NCBI GenBank assembly: GCA_026983775.1 | Contig: JALSTK010000080.1 | Coordinates: forward strand, 1-61,028 | From: Calditrichia bacterium | Lineage (GTDB): Bacteria > Calditrichota > Calditrichia > Calditrichales > Calditrichaceae | DNA length: 61,028 nt | Reading direction: 5' to 3' | Shown here: piece by piece, positions 34,986-44,945 of the stretch | How positions within the stretch are numbered: the stretch's first letter is position 1 | How the letters are laid out: the number at the start of each line of letters is the position of its first letter | Position numbers and translations under genes: made by a program | The notes under the pieces: generated by a model | What the model saw: the letters and a program-made list of their open reading frames with translations, nothing else | Told to the model about the DNA's origin: nothing | Database searches by the model: none

Positions 34986-35284
34986 TGTATTTTCCTTCCG
35001 AAATATGGGATATAAACTGCCGATACAGGGACAGATTTTCGCAATGGGAAATCTTTAATAGTTTACGTTAATTTTACGAAAAGTTGCAACTCGATTCTGA
35101 AAAAAGCCGCCGCTACCTTTTTGATAACCAAATGAGAGGCGATCATTAGGCAAATATTTCTATTCCTGTTTATCATTTACAGGTAGAGCTAACGAAAATG
35201 TAATGTTTTAAGAAACTGTAATCAATATAAATCAATAAGAGAATCCAAACACACGATAAAATGAATTTTATTTTTAAAAACATT
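34986..35284. other. AT-rich intergenic leader upstream of the M1 peptidase gene
   Basis: No coding frame stands out. GGTAGAGC at 35182-35189 matches part of the terminal repeat of the element that follows and may be a remnant end. The promoter of the minus-strand peptidase gene probably lies here, but no clear boxes can be named. Confidence 0.3.
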
Positions 35285-35307
35285 TTGGCTCTACCGAGTT
35301 TCTTGTG
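35285..35307 (+). repeat. Left terminal inverted repeat of the 391-bp element
   Basis: 23 bases, matching 35653-35675 on the opposite strand except for two central differences (AGT against GGG). Confidence 0.75.
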
Positions 35308-35652
35308 GGTAAACGCCGCATCCTTAAATCATCACGAATTGATGCAATATGAGTAGCCACACCCGTCAGCCGCCGGGCAGGAGCGAAGCCTGTGGGCAAG
35401 ATGCAGCCGAATAGGGTTACCGCAAAGCGGTAAAATAAACCAGGCCTTTCAATGTATAGGGTCTCCTATTTGGTTATAATGCCATTTTTAGTTACATATT
35501 TGACGCCTTTAGCGTCATGCTCGCATTTACCGCTTTACCACAGGCTCCGCCTGTGGCTACTCACATTAGTATCCTTCGGATACTTTTATGATTAAATGCA
35601 AAGGAACGAAGCAGTAAAATCATATTGTCCGTCTTTTTTTAATATACGACTT

Positions 35653-35675
35653 CACAAGAACCCCGGTAGAGCCAA
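35653..35675 (-). repeat. Right terminal inverted repeat of the 391-bp element
   Basis: Mirror of 35285-35307, 21 of 23 bases, in inverted orientation. Confidence 0.75.
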
Positions 35676-35710
35676 TCATAATAATTGACTCCTGTCGTTT
35701 TTCTACCTAA

Positions 35711-36309
35711 CCTCTTGAATCGGATATTTTTCTAAACAAATTAATTCCGGGCGAAAAAATAAAATATGTTTTACTTCTCGGAAAAGAGTATGGTAATGCC
35801 TCGGAAAATGATTTCTACTATACTGGTGGTACTTTAGAATTAACAGTATTAAAAAAACAAAGAAACAGAGTTTTGATCTCAGATAAAATCTCTGCAGGAT
35901 CAAATATGATAGTAAATGATAGGAACTATTATTGGGGATGCAATGCCGTTTATAAGAATTATTGGTCTATTAGGAATGATTCCTTAATTTTAATTCCGGA
36001 TGGAAATAAAGTAGAAAGCCATTTGATGTTCAGAAAAAGATTGTCATTAAGATATTTCGATACAAAAGAGGTCCGGATTATTGGTTGGACAACTACTGTT
36101 CCCTACACGGAACTTGATAAGGAATATTATGTTCTAGACTATACTCTTTTTGGAAAATTTTATGATCAATTGAATATTTTTATCAACAACAACCTCTGCA
36201 GTCGGATGGAGAAGGGAATACTACTGTTTACAGTCTAAGATATGGTATTATAAGGACAAGTACCTATTCCTGGTGGTTCAGAACCGGAATAGGGTGGGAT
36301 AGAATTTAA
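35711..36309 (+). pseudogene. Broken hypothetical gene beside the foldback element
   Basis: A frame is open from just after TAA at 35708-35710 with no plausible start codon in its first part, and continues to a stop at 36236-36238. At about 36180-36200 the protein-like sequence continues instead in another frame (residues such as NTTVYSLRYG and WWFRTGIGW), ending with TAA at 36307-36309. This needs one missing or extra base, perhaps in the AACAACAAC run. The N-terminus seems lost. The protein is unrecognised, rich in Tyr/Asn and strands. Base composition is AT-rich like the neighbouring MFS gene, suggesting a shared foreign origin. Confidence 0.6.
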
Positions 36310-36546
36310 CTTTGATAGAAAAAAATGCCCCCGGAGTATGCGACAGGCGATAAGTTTATTGCGTACAGACCCGACCCGTATGGACCGCTCGGAAATCGAG
36401 CGATAGCAATATCATTGAGAGGACTCCTACCCTGACCTAAATAACCGGTATACTTTCTATCTGTAGCAGATTTATAAATTTGGGGAATAAATATATTAAA
36501 GCAGAGATGAATCACATTCTGAACGAACATAGGACAGCGATTTAAT

Positions 36547-37743
36547 TTGGAAGTTATAGCCGGTAACAAATTATTAAAGGATAGAAGACTATATGTGATA
36601 TTTGGTATTACACTTATAGCTGTCCTGGGTGTGGCCAGTATCACACCGGCCTTACCCCAAATATCGGAAACTTTAGACCTGACCAATATGCAGATCGGCT
36701 TATTGATTAGTGCCTTCACTTTCCCTGGAATATTTTTAACGCCGGTTGCAGGTATTATTGCCGATCGTTTGGGACGTAAAACAGTACTTGTGCCTTCATT
36801 ATTTATTTTTGCTTTGGCCGGTTTTGCTATCTTCTTCGTCCATACTTTCCGCTATATTATTTTGTTACGAATAATACAAGGCATCGGGGCGGCTTCTCTG
36901 GGGTCGCTCAATGCCACTCTCATTGGTGATTACTTCAAGGGCAAGCAACTCCCTGAAGCCATGGGTTACAATGCAAGCGTATTAAACTTATCAACGGCAT
37001 CTTATCCTCTAATTGGCGGGTTGTTGGCCGGACTTGCCTGGTACTATCCTTTCTTATTGCCTCTATTAGCCGTTCCTGTGGGATTATTTGTTATTTTTGG
37101 AATTAAAGAGCCTAAAATTGAAAAGCATTCAAGCTTTAAACAATATTTAAAAGATATTTTAACGAGTATTTCAAGAAAAGATGTAATGGCCCTTTTTATT
37201 TTAGGAACACTCACATTTATCATTCTATACGGTGCATTTTTAACCTACTTACCGTTCCTTTTAAATCAAAAATTCAATCTTACACCCGCCAAAATTGGGT
37301 TGTTTATATCACTTAGTTCAATTACTTCGGCTATTGTTTCAACTCGGGTTGGAAAGCTTACCTGGAGATTTGGAAGTTTGTCATTATTGAAAACAGCTTT
37401 CTTTCTATATTTTATTGTTACCTTACTTATGCCCAACGTAAATGATATTTACATTTTCATTATTCCTATTTTGTTCTTTGGTTCCGCTCAAGCGCTGAAT
37501 ATCCCGAGTTTGCAAACGACTCTGGCAAAACTTGCTCCCGACAACCAGCGTGGTGCCTTTATGTCTTTAAATGGTATGGTCATAAGACTGGGACAAACCC
37601 TGGGGCCCATAGTGATTGGAATCGGATATTCGATAGATGGATTAAAAGGGGCCTATTATCTGGGATCCTTTATGGCATTACTTGGTTTGATCGTTTCATT
37701 TACCATGATGGATGAAAGGAAAATTCTCATAAAAAGAAATTGA
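36547..37743 (+). CDS. MFS-family transporter (DHA1/drug-efflux-like)
   Basis: 398 residues with 12 hydrophobic helices. The MFS loop motif is GIIADRLGRKTVLVPS near residue 70, and a helix-4/5 motif IIQGIGAASLGSLNATLIGD follows. The start is TTG 36547 with no nearby ATG and a weak ribosome site, so the true start is uncertain. It is most like single-component efflux pumps; the substrate is unknown. The gene is more AT-rich than its neighbours and sits alone between the broken gene and a convergent kinase, suggesting it arrived by transfer. Confidence 0.85.
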   Translation: MEVIAGNKLLKDRRLYVIFGITLIAVLGVASITPALPQISETLDLTNMQIGLLISAFTFPGIFLTPVAGIIADRLGRKTVLVPSLFIFALAGFAIFFVHTFRYIILLRIIQGIGAASLGSLNATLIGDYFKGKQLPEAMGYNASVLNLSTASYPLIGGLLAGLAWYYPFLLPLLAVPVGLFVIFGIKEPKIEKHSSFKQYLKDILTSISRKDVMALFILGTLTFIILYGAFLTYLPFLLNQKFNLTPAKIGLFISLSSITSAIVSTRVGKLTWRFGSLSLLKTAFFLYFIVTLLMPNVNDIYIFIIPILFFGSAQALNIPSLQTTLAKLAPDNQRGAFMSLNGMVIRLGQTLGPIVIGIGYSIDGLKGAYYLGSFMALLGLIVSFTMMDERKILIKRN

Positions 37744-37884
37744 GAAAAATGATGGGAATGGCTTGGTTCTAGCAGAATGTATAAGTTATTGTCGGGAGAA
37801 GGTTCTAGTGCATTTGGCACTAAGCCGCTCTTAAAATACCTGGCACCAAATAAAGCTGAATGGAATAAAAAGTAGTGCGGAAAA

Positions 37885-40026
37885 CTAATTGTTTAAAATA
37901 TACCGTATCTTCTTTTCCAGCTTTTTGATGGAATAAGGTTTGTTAAGCATAAAGTATCCGGTTTCCTGATCCGCTTCGCCGAAATACATGCGGCTTTCCG
38001 TATAGCCGGAACTTAGCAGGATTTTAATTTTGGGATTCATTTCGTGCACATTCCTGGCTAATTCATCTCCGCCCATCTCCGGCATAATCATATCCGTGAA
38101 AAGAAGATCGATCTTTTGGGAAAGGTTCTTTTCCTGTATCAGGTTCAGAGCATGCTGCCCGTTGATTGCTTCTATAACCGTATAGCCAAAGGATCTCAAT
38201 GAGGTACAGGCTAAATCTCTTACCCCTTCATCGTCTTCCACGACCATAATCGTTTCGGAACGGGGAGCGAACTGCACTTCACTATCCGACTTTACATCCG
38301 ATTCTTTTTCCTCTTTGGTCGCCGGCCAGTATATTTTGAAAGTGGATCCTTTGCCGGGTTCGCTCTCCACGAAAATAGAGCCGTCGTTCTGCTTTACGAT
38401 GCCATATACCGTAGAAAGTCCCAGTCCCGTACCTTTGCCCTCTCCCTTGGTCGTGAAAAACGGTTCAAATATTTTTTGCTTGGTTTCCTCATTCATTCCT
38501 ATGCCTGTATCCCGAACAATAATCAGTATAAAATCCCCCTCATGACTTCCGGGATGCTGATCGCTGAATTCCTTATCCAGATGAATCTTGTCGGTAGTGA
38601 TGGATATGATTTTCGGATTCTGGCTATCTCTGGCCAGGCGAATGGCATTACCGGAATTGACCACCAGATTGACTAAGATTTGTTGAAGCTGAACGGGATC
38701 GGCTTTAATGTTGCCCACACCTTCCGTCAGATTTAACTCAAACTGGATATCCTCGGAGATGAGACGGCCGAGCATTTTATTCAGGTCACGTATCTCGTCA
38801 TTAATATTAAGCACCCTTGGGCGGATAAATTGTTTGCGACTAAATCCGAGCAATTGTTTAATCAGATTTTCAGCTCGCTTACTCGATTTTAGAATATTGC
38901 TGACGTAAGGGTGGAGGGGATGGCCCTTGTCAATCTGCATCATGATCATCTCTCCATAGCCCTTAATGGCGGTCAGAATATTATTGAAATCATGGGCAAT
39001 TCCCCCGGCCAGTAAGCCGATCGATTCCATTTTCTGGGATTGAAATAATTGCTGTTCCAACCTTCTGTTCTCCGTAATGTCGCGGATAATACCTTCATAG
39101 GCGATGATTTTGTCGTGTGCATCGCGGACTACAGTGGATGTTTCCAATACGGTGATTTCCTGGCCGTCTTTTCTTTTGAGATGTAACTCATAATCTTTGA
39201 TGCGGCCCTTTTTGGCCAATAAGCGTTTTATCCTTTTTCGGTCTTTTGGATCGGCATAGAGGTCTTTCTCAATATTGATCTTTAACAATTCATCCACAGA
39301 TGCATATCCTAAAATTTTGGCTCCGGCCGGATTGGTTTCAAGGATTTTACCGGAAGGCGTGGATATGAATATCATATCCTCGATACCAGTCAGTAACGAA
39401 CTCAGTTTACCGTTTCTTTGAAATGCAAGGATAAGGTCATGCTTTCGCTTTACAGCGGCAGCAAGAAAGGCTCCGCTCCTGCTTAATAAATCCTCATTTA
39501 CAGCCGGCCATTGCCGTTCCTCAAGCACGGCATCCAGCCCAATAAAACCTTGTAACATATCTTTTACAAACAGGGGGGAAATAAGCATGGATTTGGTTTT
39601 TTCCACTTCCATGATGATCTTAATCGTACTGGCTTTGGCTGGTAGTTGCCCGGGAGTCGCAATATTAATCAGCACCTGATTCTGCAAAGATTGCATCAGC
39701 CAGTTGAAATCTTCACTGTCTACTTTGTCATGTTCTTTGATCTTCTTAGGGATACCTTTGGCATTAAAGGCATACATCAATTCCAGTTGAGTGCCGTCAT
39801 TCTTAATCCAGTATATATAGCTGCGGTCCGCCTGGCAACGCCCGGCGATCTCTTCCATGGCGCTCTGTATAACCGGATCGGGATCGGTGGGATCTGCTTC
39901 AATCAGTTGATGACTTAAGGTTAATAAAAATTCTTCCATTTCCGGCTGGGAGGCCCGCTGTTTGGAAGCGGATTTCCGATGCGAAGAATTTCCCGTGTCT
40001 TTTAATGATCCAAACATTTTTTTCAA
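37885..40026 (-). CDS. Hybrid sensor histidine kinase (GAF-PAS-HisKA-HATPase-REC)
   Basis: 713 residues, soluble. A GAF-like domain (about 40-195, SYIYWIKNDGTQLELMYAF) precedes PAS (about 205-315, GIEDMIFISTPSGKILETN). His345 in GGIAHDFNN is the phospho-acceptor. The ATPase domain carries NLVVNSGNA, DTGIGMNEE and GTGLGLSTVYG. The receiver domain (about 595-713) has Asp645 in LLFTDMIMPEMGG and a lysine in MLNKPY. The start is TTG with a GAGGAA site; an ATG three codons in is an alternative. Strong similarity to the kinase at 21009 suggests duplication. No output gene lies beside it. Confidence 0.92.
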   Translation of the reverse strand: MKKMFGSLKDTGNSSHRKSASKQRASQPEMEEFLLTLSHQLIEADPTDPDPVIQSAMEEIAGRCQADRSYIYWIKNDGTQLELMYAFNAKGIPKKIKEHDKVDSEDFNWLMQSLQNQVLINIATPGQLPAKASTIKIIMEVEKTKSMLISPLFVKDMLQGFIGLDAVLEERQWPAVNEDLLSRSGAFLAAAVKRKHDLILAFQRNGKLSSLLTGIEDMIFISTPSGKILETNPAGAKILGYASVDELLKINIEKDLYADPKDRKRIKRLLAKKGRIKDYELHLKRKDGQEITVLETSTVVRDAHDKIIAYEGIIRDITENRRLEQQLFQSQKMESIGLLAGGIAHDFNNILTAIKGYGEMIMMQIDKGHPLHPYVSNILKSSKRAENLIKQLLGFSRKQFIRPRVLNINDEIRDLNKMLGRLISEDIQFELNLTEGVGNIKADPVQLQQILVNLVVNSGNAIRLARDSQNPKIISITTDKIHLDKEFSDQHPGSHEGDFILIIVRDTGIGMNEETKQKIFEPFFTTKGEGKGTGLGLSTVYGIVKQNDGSIFVESEPGKGSTFKIYWPATKEEKESDVKSDSEVQFAPRSETIMVVEDDEGVRDLACTSLRSFGYTVIEAINGQHALNLIQEKNLSQKIDLLFTDMIMPEMGGDELARNVHEMNPKIKILLSSGYTESRMYFGEADQETGYFMLNKPYSIKKLEKKIRYILNN

Positions 40027-40129
40027 AATAATTCCTCATCCTTCTTTTAAGCTACAAAGAATCAATAGACCGGTCTTTGCTCCTGTGGCCTTGATTAAAG
40101 TTTCAGGCTAAAACGGTTCCACTCCCATC

Positions 40130-43100
40130 TTATTTCTGCAAAATCATCTTAATGGTTTTAGTAAAATGATCGGCATGAAAGCGCAAAAAATAAATTCCGG
40201 CCGAAACCTTACGGCCTGTTGAATTCGTGCCGTCCCAATCGATCTGATAATATCCCGCTTCCTGGGGCCTGGAGTGAAACAAACTTTTTACATGCTGGCC
40301 CAAAATATTAAATACATCAATCGATACAGCCGAAAAATGAGGTAATTGATAGCGGATGCATGTGTTCCGGTTGCCTCTTAATCGCTCCATACTTGCACCA
40401 AACGGATTGGGATAGTTCTGCTTAAGATCGAAACGGGTCGGTATGGCAGCATAATTCGATTTCATGTTTTTCAAAAAATCTTCGCTACCGACCAGCAATT
40501 CAAATTTCATGTGTTTACTTCCGGTTTTAATAACACTCCGGCCGTAATCGATATTTGTTTGAGGAGAGACCACACTCCAGTTATAGTTAGGCGGCAGGTG
40601 AAACGGCGTTAAACGTATGGTCTTGAAACCGTTCATATTACTGGCTATTTCGAAAGTAAAGCGGTAACCATCTTCATCGGGACTGCGAAAATCGGTTGAA
40701 AATCGATGGGGATACACCTCTTCCGCTTGATCCGGTAATAGATAAAGCGAGACATATTGTCCTATGGGGGGCGGCTCGGGTTCATCGTAACGATCGATAA
40801 AAGCGGTAGCCTGTTCGCGGACACCGGCGTAATTGAACCGATCCTTCCGGGCCCCGGAAGAGACACTGAGCTGAATCTGCCAATCATTTTCCCGGCCTGT
40901 TACGGCTTTTGCGGAAAAAGTAGAAGACTCCTGCATTTCACGGGGTGAAATGCGAAGGGTGGTATCTTGATCCACATAAAGCGCATACCCTTTGTAGGGT
41001 TCGAGTACGGAGGCAAAGGGCCAGTCAGTCCCATCGTAAAACCGCAGAGTATGCCGGTTATCGATTTGTGCCCAGGACAGGGGAAAGGCAAACGGATCGC
41101 CGATCATATTCCAGCCCTGTTTTAAATTCAGACTAAAATTTTGATCCGTTGGCACCGATTGTCCGTTAACCACATCAAGCCGGGTGGTATCTCTGGTAAT
41201 CAGCCATAAGGCCTTACCCGGCGGAAGAGGGATCCCCAAATTTTTAATTTCCGTATAGGCGCTTCCGTTTTTAACATCGAAAATGCGGTACTGAGTAGAA
41301 TCATAGATACCCAGATTATCGGAGAATAAGGCATCCAGGGTTTGTCCGCCGGTAAGTACGGGAAGTGATATCATCTGGTACGTTTTCTGCCGGGTTAGCT
41401 GCGGAAAAGATAGTTCGGGTACGAGGGTTTGCACGTTTTGCGGATTGGATCCGCCTCCTTCCGGCCAGACGGTTAAGGCCCAGCCGTGAAAAATATTCAG
41501 GTAGTATTGAAAACCGCGCTCCGTGATGTTCGATGCCGGTATGGAAACAGACCAGATATTCGAGGCACCTTGCCGCGACAGCAAAAATTTGCTGAAAGCC
41601 GCTTGCCCTCCCTGTCTGAAATAAAGCAGCACGGAATCGATCGTGGATTTTTGCGATAGATCAAAACTGAGTTTAGCCGATTCTCCTCGGATGAATTCTT
41701 TGCTGGAGTGGCTTGCATTGTAAGTCACCTGAATCGGCTGGGCATCAAAAGCAATGCCGTAAAGAGGGATGTCGGTTTTCGGGTTTTGTGGGTCGTTGCA
41801 TGCCAATCTTAGGCTGGCTTCTTTGGGACCCGTCTGGCCGGGAACGAAGTATAAAGATAAAGCCATAGAGTCCCCGACGTCAATCATCACATCGGACGAC
41901 GGTTTTTCGAAAGAAAAATCGCTTTGATCCGCCCCCTGAACGGACAAACTGTCGGCGAAAAGTATCAAGGTTCCCTGCCCCGTATTGGATATATACAAGG
42001 TCTGCTTCCGGGTACTGTCTTTCGGAACACGGCCGAAATCTACGGTTTGGGGATGAAGAGTGAGGGTCGCCGGCAGAGATTGACCCTTCAGGCGGATGGA
42101 ATCCGAAAAGAGATGCGATACGATGATGAGCCGGGCAGAATCCCTGCCTACGGATACCGCTTTAAAACGAACGGATAATTCCGCGCTGCTGTCCGGGTCC
42201 ACTCCGGTCGGTAAAGGCAGGTCGTCCAACATCAGATCAAAGGCATGGTTCCTGTTATCAATGATCTTAAGTGTATCGATTTCCAGCGATATATTACCGT
42301 GATTGCTAATGGTACACTTTCGAACGGAATCGGTCATAAAAGGGATCGATCCGAAATCCAATTGTGTAGGTGATGTTTGCAAAAGAGGAGACAGACCGGT
42401 ACCCGTTAAAGATATAGTTTTTTGAGCACGAATGGAATCATTACTTAAAATATACATTCGGGCTGAACTGGGTCCGAAGTTCAGAGGGCTGAAGGACACG
42501 CTAAGATCATACTTTTGCCCGGGTTGGATGGGAATCGGGAACTTAAGGGCGGAATCAGTCAGGTGAAATGGAACGGGTGTTGAATCATTTCCTGCGATTA
42601 AGATGTTCGTGAGGTTCAGAATTTCATTCCCTAAGTTGGATATGGTTAGCCGGCGTGAACTGTCCCGGTGCACTTTAACCGAACCGAAATCAAGCAGGTC
42701 GTTATTCAGACCGATTACGGCCCCGGCTCCATGGCCTGAGAGGGGGATTGCAGAGTGCTGTTCATCCGGATCGTTATTTAAAATGATTAGTGAATCCGAA
42801 TAAGTCCCGGCCGAATCCGGGATAAATGTGACCTGCAGGGTATCCAGGGTCAGATTGGGGGCAATTTTTAAACGGGAAGTACTAAGCTTGAATACCGGGT
42901 TTGTGGCGAACATCCGATAGATACGCAGTGTATCCCCACCGGCATTAAGAATTCTGATATTCAAAGTGGAAGAATCACCAAGATGCACCGTATGAAAGTC
43001 CAGATAGGTATCCAGAATATTAATTTCGGATACGACCCCTTCTCCTTTGAGGAAGGCGGTACTTGTCCCATAAGAAGTGCTGGAGAGAATCAGGTCGGCT

Positions 43101-44311
43101 TGAAAAACATCCTGATGGTCCGGTGTAAAAGTAACTGTAAAATGAGCACTGTCCAGAACACCGATTTCCATACTGTCTTTATTTACCCGGAAGACCTGAG
43201 TCTTAGCCCCATGGAAAAATATCCGGGAGACAGAGACGACCGAATCCCGGTAATTTCGGGCAGTGAAATCAAGAGAAATACTGCTATCCTGAGTAACCTT
43301 ACCGAAATCGACACTGTTCGGTTGGATATAGAGGGGAGGGAACCATCTGCCGGCCATGGGTCCGCCGTAAGCTCCCATATCATTGCGTTGACTGCCCAAA
43401 GACGGTGGAAAATACAGATCATTATATGGATCCTGCTCCTTACCGGCGTCGATACAGGAAGAAACAGCCTGCAAGGTGTAAATTGCAGAATCGGCAAAGA
43501 GTGGATCTACGTTCAGGTTATGACTGCCTTCCCCCGACCAGCCGCCGCGAATATCGGTGTAATTGACGGTCGTGTTTTCTGTCCGGGAAGATATTTCTTG
43601 AGGATAATTGTCATAGATAATGGAGTTCAAAACAGAAATTTTACCGCTTAATGAAATAATCCCGCTACCGCTATTATCGGCCAACACACTGTTTTGAACG
43701 GCAATCGTATCGGTATCATCTATTGAGAAAATACCTGCTTCCGTATTCCTGACACAAAGGGAATTAATAAGTGTAAGCTGCGAATGATCCAGGTAGACAC
43801 CGTTTTTTCCATTGTTACGGATAATAGAATTGACAAGCCGGGCTGTAGAATTCTTCAGGTTAACTCCATCGCCCACGTTATTCACCATGGTGCAGTTTGA
43901 AATATGTAGCGTTCCTGAACTGTTTTCAATTCTTACACCGGGTTGGCCGGAGCCTTCGATATGACAATAGGCAATAATCGATTGCGGATTGGCTGCAGAG
44001 AATAGAATACCTCCCCAGTGATTCGGATTCGTTCCGGCGGGTTTGAAATATATGGAATCGCTGTAGAATCCCCATGCTTTCAAAAGACCGGTAACCTTAA
44101 ACTCATAGTTATCGTCGAACAGGACCGTGACACCCGGTTTGATTATCAGGCTCTCAATAGTTACATCCCCCTGAATATGATAGGGAGAACCGGCGCTATC
44201 CCAGGTCTGACCGGAAATGGTTCCACTAATATTGGTTTGGGCCCAAAGCAAAGGAACACTGACTAATAAGAATATAAATGTAAAATATCTTCGCATCTTT
44301 GGTAATTTCAT
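40130..44311 (-). CDS. Giant secreted protein: beta-helix, SPD-2/Hydin-like repeats, T9SS-type sorting domain
   Basis: 1393 residues from ATG 44311, one base after the stop of the upstream gene; a longer in-frame start at 44425 overlaps that gene and lacks signal-peptide character. A signal peptide (YFTFIFLLVSVPLLWAQ) is followed by a right-handed beta-helix with NSIIRNNGKNGVYL-type turns (about 70-290). About six SPD-2/Hydin-like beta repeats (about 325-880) share a VDFGxVxxDS pattern. The end carries a YPNPFG start and GxKVSAGIYFLR-like C-terminal sorting segment typical of type IX secretion. It is likely displayed on the cell surface; the ligand is unknown. Confidence 0.85.
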   Translation of the reverse strand: MKLPKMRRYFTFIFLLVSVPLLWAQTNISGTISGQTWDSAGSPYHIQGDVTIESLIIKPGVTVLFDDNYEFKVTGLLKAWGFYSDSIYFKPAGTNPNHWGGILFSAANPQSIIAYCHIEGSGQPGVRIENSSGTLHISNCTMVNNVGDGVNLKNSTARLVNSIIRNNGKNGVYLDHSQLTLINSLCVRNTEAGIFSIDDTDTIAVQNSVLADNSGSGIISLSGKISVLNSIIYDNYPQEISSRTENTTVNYTDIRGGWSGEGSHNLNVDPLFADSAIYTLQAVSSCIDAGKEQDPYNDLYFPPSLGSQRNDMGAYGGPMAGRWFPPLYIQPNSVDFGKVTQDSSISLDFTARNYRDSVVSVSRIFFHGAKTQVFRVNKDSMEIGVLDSAHFTVTFTPDHQDVFQADLILSSTSYGTSTAFLKGEGVVSEINILDTYLDFHTVHLGDSSTLNIRILNAGGDTLRIYRMFATNPVFKLSTSRLKIAPNLTLDTLQVTFIPDSAGTYSDSLIILNNDPDEQHSAIPLSGHGAGAVIGLNNDLLDFGSVKVHRDSSRRLTISNLGNEILNLTNILIAGNDSTPVPFHLTDSALKFPIPIQPGQKYDLSVSFSPLNFGPSSARMYILSNDSIRAQKTISLTGTGLSPLLQTSPTQLDFGSIPFMTDSVRKCTISNHGNISLEIDTLKIIDNRNHAFDLMLDDLPLPTGVDPDSSAELSVRFKAVSVGRDSARLIIVSHLFSDSIRLKGQSLPATLTLHPQTVDFGRVPKDSTRKQTLYISNTGQGTLILFADSLSVQGADQSDFSFEKPSSDVMIDVGDSMALSLYFVPGQTGPKEASLRLACNDPQNPKTDIPLYGIAFDAQPIQVTYNASHSSKEFIRGESAKLSFDLSQKSTIDSVLLYFRQGGQAAFSKFLLSRQGASNIWSVSIPASNITERGFQYYLNIFHGWALTVWPEGGGSNPQNVQTLVPELSFPQLTRQKTYQMISLPVLTGGQTLDALFSDNLGIYDSTQYRIFDVKNGSAYTEIKNLGIPLPPGKALWLITRDTTRLDVVNGQSVPTDQNFSLNLKQGWNMIGDPFAFPLSWAQIDNRHTLRFYDGTDWPFASVLEPYKGYALYVDQDTTLRISPREMQESSTFSAKAVTGRENDWQIQLSVSSGARKDRFNYAGVREQATAFIDRYDEPEPPPIGQYVSLYLLPDQAEEVYPHRFSTDFRSPDEDGYRFTFEIASNMNGFKTIRLTPFHLPPNYNWSVVSPQTNIDYGRSVIKTGSKHMKFELLVGSEDFLKNMKSNYAAIPTRFDLKQNYPNPFGASMERLRGNRNTCIRYQLPHFSAVSIDVFNILGQHVKSLFHSRPQEAGYYQIDWDGTNSTGRKVSAGIYFLRFHADHFTKTIKMILQK

Positions 44312-44312
44312 A

Positions 44313-44912
44313 TTATTTCGGAAATCCGGGCGGTTGCGGTAAGGTCGAATTATTACCGGGTTTATGTTTACTTTGGCCACCGGCAATAATGGCAATAATG
44401 GCAATACCGGCCGCTCCCCCGGCACTGTACCAATACCACTTTTTATTGTTTTTATGGGCCACTGCTTTCTTCTTGTTTGAAGCTGCCGCAGTTACCCGTA
44501 AGGTTTTACGTTCCTCAGCGACTAAATTTACATAGGCAGGACGCTCCTGCTCTATCGTCGGCCGGTAGCCGGGATCCAAATTCAGAATTTTACGGATAAT
44601 TTTTTTTGCGCCTTCCTTTTTGTTTTTAGCCATAAAGATTCTGGCTAAAATCGTGTAGGCTTTTATGCGCTCCTCTTTTTTCAGGGTTGCCTTTTTCAGA
44701 CACTCTTTGATGATTCGGATCGAAGCATCAAATGCACCGTTATAATAATCATCCTCAGCCTGATTCAATTGAGATACGCAGGTTTGGGTATCCTGGGCAA
44801 ACACTGAGAAATTATTAAGAAATATGGGGAGCACCATCTGCGAGAGCATAAAAGAGAGCGTAAAACAGAGAATTAGCGGATAATGATATTTTTTAATCTT
44901 AAAGCGTATCAT
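44313..44912 (-). CDS. TPR-like envelope protein with C-terminal membrane helix
   Basis: 199 residues. An N-terminal hydrophobic segment (about 12-40) ends in VFAQD, a likely signal cleavage. Residues 45-115 are helical repeats of TPR style (LNQAEDDYYNGAFDASIRII, then LNLDPGYRP). A second hydrophobic helix (about 166-180, AGGAAGIAIIAIIAGG) follows a Lys/His/Asn linker, and the tail is Pro-rich. It lies between the PEGA kinase and the giant secreted protein, with gaps of 33 bases and one base, and may couple the two. Confidence 0.75.
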   Translation of the reverse strand: MIRFKIKKYHYPLILCFTLSFMLSQMVLPIFLNNFSVFAQDTQTCVSQLNQAEDDYYNGAFDASIRIIKECLKKATLKKEERIKAYTILARIFMAKNKKEGAKKIIRKILNLDPGYRPTIEQERPAYVNLVAEERKTLRVTAAASNKKKAVAHKNNKKWYWYSAGGAAGIAIIAIIAGGQSKHKPGNNSTLPQPPGFPK

Positions 44913-44945
44913 ATACCTTTCCCAAAAATTACAATTCCGATTTAG

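Larger units (their letters stand above)
35285..35675. mobile_element. 391-bp foldback/MITE-like element with 23-bp terminal inverted repeats
   Basis: The ends TTGGCTCTACCGAGTTTCTTG.. (35285-35307) and its reverse complement at 35653-35675 match in 21 of 23 bases. An inner 12-base pair, TGAGTAGCCACA at 35350-35361 and its complement at 35552-35563, also matches perfectly. Within lie perfect hairpins at 35417-35433, 35501-35517, 35538-35556 and 35569-35583. No transposase frame exists inside. This fits a non-autonomous element or a structured repeat; no target duplication is visible. A broken gene begins 36 bases later. Confidence 0.65.

Noticed and set aside
36306-36719. Minus-strand frame of 137 residues
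   Set aside because: It overlaps the MFS gene antisense, has no ribosome site and no recognisable domain.
42983-43651. Plus-strand 222-residue frame inside the giant secreted gene
   Set aside because: It is the shadow of the minus-strand beta-repeat coding sequence, with no domain or signal.
44312-44425. Long N-terminal extension of the giant secreted protein
   Set aside because: It overlaps the TPR gene, is Pro/Arg-rich and would bury the signal peptide.
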